NCBI GenBank assembly: GCA_963969495.1
Contig: OZ018321.1
Location: 67,593,035 to 67,657,034, forward strand
DNA: 64,000 nt
DNA from: Ceratothoa steindachneri
Lineage: Eukaryota > Arthropoda > Malacostraca > Isopoda > Cymothoidae
Direction: 5' to 3'
The position numbers were made by a program, and so were the translations under genes. The notes beneath the pieces were generated by a model that searched no databases, had not been told where the DNA came from, and worked only from the letters and a program-made list of their open reading frames with translations. Positions 10,058 to 20,529 of the stretch are shown one piece after another (the stretch's first letter is position 1; each line of letters opens with the position of its first letter).

Positions 10058-10620
10058 GGTTACCCCTTTTTTACGGGATGCAGACACTAATCACCCCTGG
10101 CAGTTGCCCGCTCTGCAAGGGGGCGTACAGGCTTGGCAGAGGCAGGTACCGCTCTTTTAGGCCACTCTTCCCGCCTGGTGACCTGGCACCCCTTCAGAAT
10201 GTCGGCTCTACCTTGGACACGGCGTAAAAATGATAGAGTGTGAAGTGAGAAGGAAAGGGGATGTTAGGAAGGTATGGGTGAAGATGATGCAGGTTGTCAA
10301 TATCCACCATCCCAAACCGGAGCTCAGGGGTAGGGAACATTGTTCCCCTCCCTCTTAGCCCCGAACCGGGATAGTTGTTTGAGAAGAAGGTAACCATCTA
10401 CCCTATGAAAATAGAGGCCAACCAATGAAAGTTGTGTGTGAGGTTGTAGGGGAAGTAATGAAGTACTGGAGAAACACAGGGTGTCTAAAATAAGGAGAAG
10501 AGGCTAAGCTAGGGCTGGACGGAGCGATGAGTCCCGTCAGCACCGCAGCCAGCAATGCAAATCGCCGCTCCCCTTATAGGGTGTTGCCAGTAGCAGTCCC
10601 TCATCTACTTTCACAGGGAG
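10058..10620 (-). mobile_element. 5' leader of the minus I-type copy
   Basis: Aligns, reversed, with 26510-27043: the shared pieces include GGCGATTTGC, GTGCTGACGGGACTC and AGACACCCTGT. This is the untranslated start, and internal promoter region, of the LINE. Confidence 0.6.
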
Positions 10621-11189
10621 TTGCGAATAAGGCACGCAGGTGGCCTAAAATTGACCGCTCCTGGTGGGAGGCAAGGGATAGCCTGCCATGTCTGTCCCTG
10701 TCACCTAATATCCTGCAGTCGGGTTTTCTTAGTATACAGGAAGCGAGCTTACCTGCCCCCTCCATCACCTCCCTATCTTATCCGGTGACTGCAACTTCAC
10801 CGGCTAGAGACAAGCCAATAAGACATCTCAAATGGATTTTATGTTTTGATGGAAGATAGCCACATGAAGGCATTCCCGTAAGAGGGAAATAGTCCAGTAG
10901 GTGACCGACCTACAAAAGGGAGGATCTTCAATGCAGTCAAAACCTGGATTAGTTTAAAGCAATAAACTGAGTCAATCTCTATGCAAACCTTTTCCCAGAT
11001 GGCTCGAGCTCCCCAATGACTCACAATGAGAGGAAGGACCTCCTCCACCAGCTCTTGCTCCTCTTACAGCTAAGGCCTTCTCCATTTCAGAGAAGGATCT
11101 TGCTGAGCCCGGTCAATCTAGCCTAAGGGCTCTTTACGTTGTTTGTGGGGAGCGAGTTCATTCCCGAGCCTCCTCTCTTCAAAAGACAA

Positions 11190-12330
11190 AGATAGGAAAA
11201 CACTAGGAAGACTAAAGTGTTCTCTTTCTCCGAGGCAAGTCCAGGGGTGGAGAAGTCCTCTGCTGTTTCGGCCTTCGACCCGACCAAGATTAGCAAGTCC
11301 GTTCCCGATGCTCCCCCAGGTGGAGGGCCCCAGGTAAAAACACAGGGCGCAACTGCCCCGAGCGAAGCCTGAATTACCTCAAGTTCCCTCATTATGATAC
11401 TACCTGGAGTTTTCGAGCAGGTTGGCTTCAAAGGCTTTCTGTTTATTCGCTCCATTAATAGCAGTATGTACCATCAGAGGAGAGTACTAGTTAGCCTGAT
11501 TTGTAGAGAGCCGAAGGTGACCCGTTTCTAGGACGAGATCCTTATGGCTATAGCGTCTGCTGCCTCGAGGCGTCCATAATTAATGCCCTTAGAACACTTG
11601 ATGGCACACTGGTCAATGTGATACCGCACTGTACCAAAAACTTCGCGATTGATTGGTTTATGGATGAACTCGTGGACTACTTTATAAATGACATCACCTT
11701 AGAGCTGGCCGACCATGGATCGATCAAGGTCGAACGAGAGATGATAAAACAGAAAGGGGCATCGAGACCCTCCCCTAAACTCTTCCACAAGTTCCACTGT
11801 GCAAGCTCCCTTAGTCTGTGCGTGGCGGTTTGTATCGCTACCATGGGAAAGCCTTTAATACACTGTCACAGAGGTGCTACCACTGTAACTGCATCGTTCA
11901 TAAGAATCGCTCCTGTATACGTGCAATTTCGGGGTTAGCCGAAGTGTGTGTAAGTTGCTCCAAAGCTACACGCGATAAGTTCAACTGGTGCGTGGGAAAA
12001 TGTGTCAATTAAGGAGAGCCGGATCACACTTCTTCGAAGCAATTTGTTCCTTATCTCCTTTGGAAAGAAATTCTGGCCTTTCAGGCTACTGATTGTCTTT
12101 CATTTCGTGAGACTAAGGACTTAGACTTGGCATGTCCGGTGCTGCCTGGGACGTCCTTTGCCTCACTGTTAAAAGAGACACCCTTTGCTCCTGCTCCAAC
12201 CAAGCCTATGACCAGCAGCGCCAGAATTTCTGCCTCCGGGAAGCGTGGAAGCGTACGGTCATTCCCGCGATGGTTTTCTCTTCAAAGATGTCCCTGCTTT
12301 TCATCCAAGCTAGGCCTGGAGGGCATATTC
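11190..12330 (+). pseudogene. Plus I-type copy: ORF1
   Basis: In shifting plus-strand frames I read FKGFLFIRSINSSMYHQRR, then INALRTLDGTLVNV, then WFMDELVDYFINDITLELAD, which parallel the minus copy at 9098-8718. A candidate zinc knuckle follows near 11860-11930: RCYHCNCIVHKNRSC. The block at 12060-12140 reads ERNSGL...RETKDLDL, close to the C-terminal part of I/Jockey ORF1 proteins. ORF1 would coat element RNA. Frameshifts and stops are frequent, so this cannot be expressed as one protein. Confidence 0.7.
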
Positions 12331-12560
12331 CTTAAATTCAATTGCCACGGACTCTAGGCCAAGTGGGAGGAGCTGCGAAGGCTTGTCTACTCCCATTTTC
12401 CCTTAGCTATCTTTTTTGCAGGAGAATATGCTGAGCGCGTGCCTTCTACCCACCATCCAGGGAAAAAAGGAAGGTTTTGAGACCCAAACGCTGCGTGATA
12501 TTTGGCTAGGTAAGAAGATTCGTATACTGTTATTACTACGTACATTCCACCGTCTAAGGA
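12330..12560 (+). pseudogene. Plus I-type copy: start of AP endonuclease
   Basis: The plus strand reads LKFNCHGL, then WEELRRLVYSHFPLAIFFAG, the same opening as the minus copy (WNCHGRRANGEELRRLA). A further piece near 12530-12600 reads TYIPPSKETTRS, the family's YIPP motif. From about 12600 to 13230 I recognise nothing more of the domain, so most of it is deleted or too eroded. Confidence 0.65.
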
Positions 12561-13239
12561 GACGACTCGATCAATTCCAGAGGATAGTTACTTGAAGATT
12601 TGATCATTGAGATGGAGATAGGTGGCCTAATTTTAGATGTGTTCACGCATCACTCCACGAGACACGCTTTTTTCCTGTCTTGATTCATATTTGGGCTCTG
12701 TGATTTGGCTGGGGGTAGTTTATGCCCTTCAGGGTTGTTATCACTTCCTTTATGTTAGTTTATGATGCCGTTGATTTCTTTCCGATAACCTCATCGACGT
12801 GGGCTAACTACTATTTTTAGACGTATGTACGTTTTGACACCAACCTCTTCTTTGGTAGTCAGCTGAGTATGAAGTGGCCCTAAAATAGAAGCGTTATGCC
12901 TCTATGAGCAAGAAGGGCCGCCCAAATGAATTAAATGTTGGTAAATTTTGTCTAGCTTGTGCTAGCTTCTGTTATGTTTCGAAGTACTTCCGTTGCTTTT
13001 TCCGGCGAGTAACGTGTCTTCACTTAACAAGAAACCCCATCTAGTAGAAGTGTTGAAATGGCTCAATAGCATTTGGGTCAAGTTCTTGCAGGATCTTCCT
13101 CTCTATCTCCAGAAGAATGGGACTGCTATCTCGAATCTCGCAACCGTGGCAGCATAATTTCCCACTGCTTTCGCCACATTCTCTAGCCGGGATGCTCTTT
13201 CTCCCGTATCCGATGCGCATCGTGATGCCTAGGGGAGGC

Positions 13240-13655
13240 CACTAACAGGCCTTTAACTCCAGAGCAGGAAACCCATTTACCATCATGTTTAGAGAGACTG
13301 AGTTGCGTCCAGCTCTCGCTTCAAAGCGAACATTGGCCCTCGTCCGGTCGATGACTCGTATGCCATGGGTCAACACCTGAGTGAGCGAATCATGGCTTTT
13401 CTGTTGTTCAATAGGATCTGGGTAGAGGGTATCCTCCCAGACTCCAGCACTAACAGACCTTTAACTCCAGAGCAGGAAACCCATTTAAGAACATGTTTAG
13501 AGAGACTTAGTTGCGTCCAGCTCTCGCTTCGAAGCGAACATTGGCCCTCGTCCGGTCGATGAGCGAGTGAGCGAGGCATGGCTTTTCTGTTGTTCAATAG
13601 GATTTGGGTAGAGGGTATTCTCCCAGACTCCTGGCGAATGCTACTGTGCTCACTT
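13240..13655 (+). repeat. 208-bp tandem duplication in the I-type copy
   Basis: Two units begin CACTAACAGNCCTTTAACTC at 13240 and 13448 and match closely for about 208 bases. They also share CTTCGAAGCGAACATTGG or CTTCAAAGCGAACATTGG. The duplication sits just before the reverse transcriptase. Confidence 0.85.
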
Positions 13656-14940
13656 TTTGCAAACCAGGGAGAGATTACTCTACCCTGGCCGGTTTTACCC
13701 CAATCTCTCTAGCTTCTTGTGTGTGCAAGTTGATGGATAAATTGGTATATGTTAGAATGACCTCTTTTTCTGGACACCAGAAGCACCTATCTTCCGCTTA
13801 GTGCGGCTTCCTTAAGTTCCACTCCCCGTCGGATGCTCTTCTCCGACTAAAAAAATTTCGTCTGGTAAGCCATCCTTCGTATACAGCACTAGGCCACAGT
13901 GTTTTTAGATCTGGAGGATGTTTATAATAACGCCTGGCGATACGGTAATATGGAGAGCTTTCACATAATGGGAGTGAGGGGACGCCTCAGAATATAAATT
14001 TCTGAAATTTTGCAAGATCGTAGATTTTCGTACGGGTGGGAAAGCTCTATCCAGCACAATCAAGCAGGCAAATAGTGTCCTGCAGGGAAGGGTCCTCAAT
14101 GTCTTACTCTTTGCCCTGAGAATTAAAGGCATCACATCAGTGATGGCTGAATACGTTCTTGCTACGCTCTACGTGGACAAACTTTTGATCTCTTTAGGCA
14201 AGGCCCAGAAACAATTAATGGAGCGTCGGCTCCAATAGGCACTGAACTGTATGCCGATGATCACAAGCTTCGATTTTCTTTGGCCAATTGGCCAAGACTA
14301 AGGTGGTCTACCTCTGCTGCCCTCCATGGATGCACACTGAACTGTATGCCGATGATCACAAGCTTCGGTTTTCTTTGGCCAAGACTAAGGTGGTCTACCT
14401 CTGCTGCCATCCATGGATGCACACTGAACCGGACTTGTTTGTAAATTAGGTTTGCTTAGAAGTTGTGGAATTGCACTGTTTCCTTGGAATTGTATTTGAC
14501 CGACGCCTCACCTGGAAGGCTGATATTTATTCGCAGCCTTAGGGTTTTTTGTTCCCGCAGCATGAATATTATTAGTTCCTTTACGTTCAACACCTATGGT
14601 GCTAATAGGCCTACTTGCTTACTTTTCTATCGATTATTTGTTCTTTCGAAGCTTGACTACGGATGCTAGTTTTATGCATCCGAAGACGACTGTGAATTGT
14701 GAAAGATGGAGTCGACCAACCACACTGCTATTTGCCTGGCAAGCGGCACCTTCCGCACGTCTCCCATTGAGAGCCTACTTGTCGATGCTGGGGAGAAAAG
14801 CCTTGATCTTTGTCGTGCACAGTGCATTATTTGCTTGTACGCGCGAACCATGCGCCTCACTAATTTGCCAATAGCTCAGACTACATCCGTAGCTGATCTG
14901 GACGGTGCTTATGCAGCCGAGAGACGCCATTCATAGCTCA
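13600..14940 (+). pseudogene. Plus I-type copy: reverse transcriptase
   Basis: Several plus-strand frames follow the LINE palm in order. First comes CKPGRDYSTLAGFTPISLAS with CKLMDKLVYVRM (13660-13760). Then come DLEDVYNNAWRYG near 13905-13945, with LQDRRF further on, and LATLYVDKLLISLGKAQK (14160-14210). The catalytic YVDD is YVDK, so the enzyme is inactive. The thumb follows: FSLAKTKVVYLCC, SLRVFCSRSMNI, VLSKLDYGC and GTFRTSPIESLLVDAGEKSL (14380-14860). A 95-bp piece around the start of the thumb is duplicated. The order and spacing fit an I-superfamily ORF2. Confidence 0.88.
14240..14430 (+). repeat. 95-bp tandem duplication within the RT remnant
   Basis: CACTGAACTGTATGCCGATG occurs at 14240 and 14335. 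The copies differ mainly by an extra CCAATTGG in the first. Both cover the same coding segment, so the duplication postdates loss of function or caused it. Confidence 0.85.
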
Positions 14941-15129
14941 ATCACTCTGGGTTTTGGGCTAGGAAACTTCTTCCAGAGCTGAGGGAGCTCTAGGTCCGGT
15001 AGTGCTTTTGATTTAGCCCAAGACCTACAGTAAAGTGTAAAATCTTAGACCTTTGGTCGCTTCAACTCTGCTCCCACCACTTCCTCATCACCGGAAGTTT
15101 TTCTGTTCGGACTTTTAAAAGCACACTCC

Positions 15130-15500
15130 GTGTCACACTGAAACGTGTCTGTGTTTACCAACGGCTCCAAGTCCCTAGATGTGATTTATTTCACACCTTA
15201 TCTCCTCTGTTTGAAGTCAGCCGTCTCTGCTTTGCAACATTCGTCTGTCTTCAAGGCCCAGCTACGAGTACTTGCAATACACCGTTCGGTACGGGAGATA
15301 ACGCATGGGCCCGGTCTGAAGACCAGATTGTGATCTGTAGCGACTCACAAAGCGCCGTCTGTGCTCATGAGCCATTGGAAACTCGCATCTTCTGGTTGGC
15401 GATATTCTTGTCGCCAGAGTTTTGGTGAGCCGAGTTAATCTAGAGATTATTTCATGTTGGGTTCCTGGACAGGTGCAAACTACGAGGAATGAGCACACCG
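15130..15500 (+). pseudogene. Plus I-type copy: RNase H domain
   Basis: The plus strand reads SVFTNGSKSLDVIYF, matching the first RNase H motif (T-D-G-S-K-S; the catalytic Asp is Asn here). It continues VFKAQLRVLAI (the Glu position is Gln) and VREITHGPG, then in another frame MSHWKLASSGW. These are the usual steps of LINE RNase H domains, which help remove the RNA template. Two of the metal-binding acids are already replaced. An RNase H after the reverse transcriptase separates this element from Jockey and CR1 types. Confidence 0.75.
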
Positions 15501-15569
15501 ATGATGGTGCCTAAGTTTCCACGAGATCTGGCCGACCAGACCAGCGTTTTGCCCTTCCTCACACCAATT

Positions 15570-16150
15570 ACCTGGCAGGAATATAAGCAGACCTCCGGGC
15601 TTCTTGGCAAAGATGTGAAGCGGCTGAGGTGAACTTAAAGTTGCGTGTCATTGTGTCACTACCGTTCTCACGGACATACCCCCTCAATGCCACAACGGCT
15701 TCCGGTTGCTTGATGTCATCTTCGAATTTAACACACTCGCAAGTACGCACCAACATTTGTTGAAGCTATGCCTGTACATTTTTTGACGAATGCTTGCCCC
15801 CAGAATGTTCGGCACAATCTTGTTTAATGTCTTAGTCTGGTTGATCTTCATGCAATTTTCCTGTCCCGAGAGCGGGAGGACGGGGTCACTACCGTTTATC
15901 CTTTGTTCTCCTAACTGGATCGTATACACAGTCATACGGACTATATGACCTTTTAGAAGAGCCTTGCCCTCCACTTATTTGACTTTTTGTTATTGGTCGC
16001 ATATTTCTACGCCGGGGGAGGCAGACGTATCTCCGACGCCGGCGCGCGCTTCTTGTTGTTGCCTTTTTACTTATCTGTTTTTTTATTTGTAGTTGTATTT
16101 TTAGCGTGTGTCGTAGTCATTGTTACTTTTCTTTTGTTATTTATTTCATG
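15570..16150 (+). pseudogene. Plus I-type copy: C-terminal tail and 3' end
   Basis: After the RNase H the plus strand keeps phrases such as PPQCHNGFR, LDVIFEFNTLASTHQHLLKL, CPESGR and YDLLEEPCPPLI. These look like the Cys/His-containing tail of an I-type ORF2. A T-rich stretch at about 16060-16150 may be its 3' untranslated end. Confidence 0.5.
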
Positions 16151-16273
16151 TTGTTACTTGTTTTAAATCTAGCTTAGTATTAGGCTATAGCGAGAGTATG
16201 ACGAATTATGCCCTCGTAGGCATTCGCCAGATAGGCTCTGAAAATAAAAAACCCGGAATACTCTCTTATCTAA

Positions 16274-16304
16274 TAGGCCCCTTCGTCTCTTACCCAGGGG
16301 CCTA
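16274..16304. other. Perfect 8-bp inverted repeat
   Basis: TAGGCCCC (16274-16281) pairs with GGGGCCTA (16297-16304) across a 15-base loop. It could form a hairpin. No function is apparent. Confidence 0.4.
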
Positions 16305-16309
16305 ATAAG

Positions 16310-17190
16310 TTCAGTAAATATACGCAGAAGCAGTGATGTGAGACTTGGTGCACCAGATAGGTAAAAGGCCACGGGTTCCTCTGTGTTATGTACTACTCCT
16401 TCCTTCCCCAACCTTTTCCAATTAAGTTTGTCTTGCCTATCTCCAAGACTGCTATAGAATCACCAGACTGGATTCCCACCACTTTGGGGATGGGTGTTAG
16501 TAGGAGGCCCAATGGACGCCACTTAGGATGTAGATAAAAAGTAAAAAGCATCCAAGGCAGAGGCTATAGGCTATTCCCAGAATGCGAAAATGAAACGAAT
16601 AGAGACAGACCTGAGCCTAATTCCGATCTTTAGCAAAACTCACTTGTGTTTGGTCTTAACGATTCAAGAGGAGAGGAGGTCCCTTCTCCCTATGATTGGG
16701 CTTTACAGACATCTAATTAATTGCTTATTTCGAAGAACGATATTTAGCTGAGTAAGAATGGCAGGCTCGGCATTAGAGCCCTTTCTGGAGGTGGGGGTTG
16801 TCGCATACTGTTTCCGTCTTTCTTAAGTAGCCCCAAAATGAAATAAGACTAAGATGACGGACGAGTGCTCTGTTGAATTGGCAGAAATATGGTCTAGGAT
16901 TACATTTCCGGCTACGGTATATCCCCGAGCGGACAAATGGCATTTGTGAGTGCTCTTCGAGTAATCGATGAGACGCTTGGCAGCTGAAAATGCATTCCAT
17001 TATGAACAGTATGGGAGGGAACACATTGAATATATATTGAAAATATCACAGAGGAATAAGCTGACCAGTGAATGATCAATGGCGAACGTGTCATGAGGAA
17101 AGTAGGAGTGTGCCTCAAGAACCTCCCATTCGTATCATTGTTTCGGAGGTGTTAACATTGCCACTGTTCGGCAATACAAATTAATACTGC
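16310..17190. other. Gene-free stretch
   Basis: Short overlapping frames on both strands, none matching a family I know. Confidence 0.4.
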
Positions 17191-17194
17191 AGAT

Positions 17195-17692
17195 GTGCTA
17201 GGTCACGGACCAGGAATCTGCGCTAACCTTTGCGGGACCTTGCGTGGTAAAGCTATATTGTGTTTGGCAAAACCACAAAAGTATAACCTCACTCCAATTG
17301 TTTCAGGAATGGAGAGAAAGGATCGTACGCTGAGAGAAACTATTTCCAGTAAGCCTACGAATGCAACTGCCCTTTTAGCGCTTTCCGCAAATAACAGCCC
17401 TCTTAATCTCTGTCTCCATGGAAACTACTGCCATTCTTTAGAAGTCTATGAACTAGAGGAAATTCGCAGCGTCAATTTTGACCTAGGCTTGGAGGACATT
17501 TTCATTCAATGTAATTACAGTGGGCTTCCCACTAACTTTGAGGAGTTCTTAGAAGCTCGTCATTTTACTCTCCTCTTTATCCCATACAGTGATATAACAG
17601 TTATGCAACCACACCACCACCGAATGGGCATCGGAAATATGGATGATCAATATACACTCATCGTGATGACTGTGTTCTTTTTCTGCCTTTAA
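17195..17692 (+). CDS. Unrecognised 165-residue open frame
   Basis: The longest uninterrupted plus-strand frame in the region between the LINE pair and the Tc1 element. Its composition is balanced rather than biased, it contains five cysteines in the N-terminal half, and it ends with a hydrophobic run (LIVMTVFFFCL). I recognise no domain. There is no clear promoter context, and an exon cannot be told apart from a chance frame. It may be an unidentified remnant of a mobile element, since its surroundings are transposon-rich. Confidence 0.15.
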   Translation: MLGHGPGICANLCGTLRGKAILCLAKPQKYNLTPIVSGMERKDRTLRETISSKPTNATALLALSANNSPLNLCLHGNYCHSLEVYELEEIRSVNFDLGLEDIFIQCNYSGLPTNFEEFLEARHFTLLFIPYSDITVMQPHHHRMGIGNMDDQYTLIVMTVFFFCL

Positions 17693-17699
17693 AACTTCC

Positions 17700-19027
17700 T
17701 TTATGGTATTAACCGTGCAGCTACATCTGGTTAGTAGTTATACTATTGTGTCAGTATATATTTCACCCTGGAGGCCCTTTCTTCTCTAGGAATTCGAGCG
17801 GTAGAAATTCTCTCTGGGCGTACAACGTCATCAATCCCAGAGGCCAAGTTCTAGTGGAGCTGATCTAAGAGATAGAAATCGGTGTCCTAAATGTGGATGT
17901 ATTTTAGTATCAATGGTTGAAAACAGCTTTATTTTCTTTCCTTGAACTATCTTTGTGCTCTCACAACGCAAGAAATACTTTGGAGTGAGAAGGGGTTCAT
18001 CCTTTTTTTGGAAGGATCTCATTCACCCTCCAAAATTCTCTGCTAATGCAGCCTGAGAAACCGCACCTTGAAGTTGATTGGAGCAAGTGCGGTGGCCCGC
18101 ATTCCACTAAATGACTGATATATCTTCCAGTCCAGAAGTTTAGAACTGTTGATATGGTTGTTTTATTCTCCCCTAATCACCGTGAGCCTAATTAACATTG
18201 CTAGAAAGTCGGGTCTTTTTTTGCACGCCATGTGTTTTATCATAAAAAATGTGATATTCAGAAATCGGACTGCATTCAAGGGCCGTCATGTTATCGACCA
18301 TTTCAATTTTGAAAGGCTTTTCTAGATGAGTTTATCTATTTTTAGATGTCTTGTTATTTGTTTCATTCGATTGGTCATTCGTACTTGGTATATTCCATAA
18401 TCTTTCCTTACTCAGCTTCTATGCGTTATTGATTTCGAGATTGTTTCCCAAAAAACTTAGTTCTAAAGAACAGGTCTTTCTCATTCGTCTATTTTATATT
18501 TAATTATTTTCCATCTTTTTATAGCGGTTATTACAGATCCAATTTTATTCTCATTTGTTGATAAGTTTTCCTCCCGGAAGAAACAGCTCCAGCATTTCTT
18601 CCTTTTTCTTTTCTCCCGACTTTGTTTATGGCGACATAAAACTGCCAGTTGTCAGAGAAGGGTAAGTATCTTTCCCAGGTAGGGTTTCCTCTATTTTAGC
18701 TCTGGCTTGTATTCATACTTCTAATTTCCTTAAAGATACGGTAAATAACATGACCGCCTTCCATCTTCTTAACTGCTTATTATTTTTCATTTATTTCTAA
18801 AACAATTCCGAAATGTAAATTTTTTCCAAGGCTCCGTTTGAGTTGAGCTCATTTTTCTTATTTCCTTTGCAACTGTTTATAGTTTATGCCTTATGAACAC
18901 TTCGTTGAGGTAATACTGATCTTTTTTTAGAGATTCCAATGTAAAAGCGAGCGAGAAGGTTAGTTAAGTGGACATGACCACGTAAGGTCTTGTTAATTAA
19001 TTTATTATATTGGTCAGTTGTATTTAG
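17700..19027. other. Gene-free AT-rich stretch
   Basis: No frame, repeat or RNA that I can support. Confidence 0.5.
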
Positions 19028-19029
19028 TA

Positions 19030-20526
19030 CAGTCATGGCCCAAATTTTTAAGACTACTATATTTTTATATAAAAAACTTAATAAAACTAATCAAACGTTG
19101 CATTTTGTTTTGATATGTTTATATCATAATATAAAAGTGAAATATACAAAAAATATAAAGCTCAAATCCATTTTATAAATTAAGTCAGTCAATTGATATA
19201 CGCACTCAATATTTAAAATGATGCCCCCCTGTTCTTCAGGACCTTTCTAATTCATTATTCACATGCTGGAGACCAAATTTGTGAATATAACCCGACTGAT
19301 ATTGCCCCATTTTAAGTTCAATAAGCAGCCGCAACTGCTTCTGTTTATCAACCGCCAGTTTGCTTCCCACCCACAAATTCTTTTTTGGTTCAAATCTCGC
19401 GAATTCGTAGGTCAAAGAGCCAAAAGTACGATGATATTTTCAGTCAAGAACCTTTTTATTGCTTTTGCTTTATGAGAAGGTGTGTCATCATGCTAAAAGA
19501 TGTAATTATCCCCAAATAAACTGTTTGGGAAAAGGTGCTCATGAGGAAGGTTTTGGTGCCATTTTGAGTTTATGGCAGTGTTATTGGGGAAAAATTGTTA
19601 GTGTTCCAGTTCGTTCAGGAGAGCAGCTCCAGAAATGGAGAGTTTCATGATACTTCACCGTGGCCAAGACACATTACTTGTGAAAGTATGTTGTCTTTTA
19701 TTCTTCTAACGAGTAATCATCCATAATCACCAAACAGGTAAACCAAAGCTTGATAGGAAAATATCACTTTGCCCTATTCTTCAACATACTATTCTTTATA
19801 TTTCCTACAAAAGTGGGGCCTATGGTAAGATTCTTCCTAGTGAGATGAGTCTTTTTCGCAACCCTTGTCGACGAGAGACCTTTGTTGCAAATTCTCAACC
19901 TCACTGTGGGCACTGAAGGGTTCGCACCTGCCTCTTACCAATCGTGAGCAAGCTTGGCACTGGAATCAACCCGATCCTCGGGCTGGGACCTTACCAGGAC
20001 TTGATCTTGGGCTTAATTTAAAGCTCTTGTGCTTGCCGAAGGTTTCTTCATATGAGTATACCCATTCTTTTTGAAGTCGATAATGATATTAAGGATGGCG
20101 CTCCTTCATGCAATACCGCCTAGCAATTATGCATCTCTTTCATTTCAGGTCATGTTTGTGCAGAGCAACACTGATCACACGCTTTGCTTTTGAAACAACC
20201 ATTTCTTGAGTTATTTAAAAATAATATTACCAAATAGATTCAAATTACACGAAATCTTTCACTTAACCAATATTTGTCATCATTTTAACCTTTTGACCAA
20301 ATAGGAAGGCTTCAAGTACTGAAACTCACCTCCTACAGGAGCAGGACTAGAGCGCAATTTTGGATTCAGCGAAGGAATGCACGTTTATTTAATTATTTTT
20401 AGAATGCCGACTCTTCAATTATCATGCAATAATTTAAATATTAGAATAATTATTTCGATCACGTAAATTTTAAAAACGAATTGAAAAAATAAAAATAAAT
20501 AGTGTCAAAAGTTGTAGTCATGATTG
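19030..20526 (-). mobile_element. Tc1/mariner-type transposon with both ends
   Basis: The left end reads CAGTCATGGCCCAAATTTTT after a TA at 19028-19029. The right end, reversed, reads CAATCATGACTACAACTTTT before a TA at 20527-20528. The ends match imperfectly, and the enclosed 1.5 kb is the usual length for a Tc1-type element. Integration at TA with TA duplication is characteristic. The transposase is on the minus strand and is heavily mutated. Confidence 0.75.
19210..19720 (-). pseudogene. Tc1-type transposase, C-terminal half
   Basis: On the minus strand, across several frames, I read ATVKYHETLHFWSCSPERTG with TLTIF (19650-19570). Then come LFGDNYIF and HDDTPSHKA (19530-19480), where Tc1 transposases have QDNDPKH and their second catalytic Asp. 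SRDLNQKRICGWEANWRL with LKWGNISRVIFTN follows (19410-19280); this corresponds to SPDLNPIENLW, whose Glu is the last catalytic residue. The order and spacing match a DDE transposase. Stops and frameshifts occur throughout, so the protein cannot be made. The N-terminal DNA-binding half, which should lie at 19800-20400, is too eroded to recognise. Confidence 0.7.
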
Positions 20527-20529
20527 TAC

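Larger units (their letters stand above)
6859..10620 (-). mobile_element. I/Nimb-type non-LTR retrotransposon, minus copy
   Basis: A LINE read from about 10620 down to 6859. It has a 5' leader (10620-10058), ORF1 (from ATG at 10057 down to about 7800) and the apurinic endonuclease of ORF2 (about 7747-6900). It then stops at the CATATGC boundary of the family A LTR, with no reverse transcriptase or RNase H. Loss of the 3' part is unusual, since LINEs normally lose the 5' end, and it points to a later rearrangement or deletion. Its 5' region is closely matched by a plus-strand fragment at 26510-27640. Confidence 0.75.
10900..16150 (+). mobile_element. I/Nimb-type non-LTR retrotransposon, plus copy
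   Basis: A decayed LINE with parts in canonical order: ORF1 (11190-12330), endonuclease start (12330-12560), reverse transcriptase (13600-14940), RNase H (15130-15500) and a Cys/His-bearing tail (15570-16000). Having both an AP endonuclease and an RNase H fits the I superfamily. ORF1 blocks match the minus-strand neighbour, so two related copies stand head to head around 10.6-10.9 kb. There are two internal tandem duplications (208 bp and 95 bp). The exact ends are not defined. Confidence 0.75.

Noticed and set aside
15262..15974. Minus-strand frames at 15.3-16.0 kb
   Set aside because: Antisense to the RNase H and tail of the plus I-type copy.
19263..19650. Plus-strand frames as Tc1 transposase
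   Set aside because: The minus strand gives a better and ordered set of Tc1 motifs, and the element ends fit that reading.
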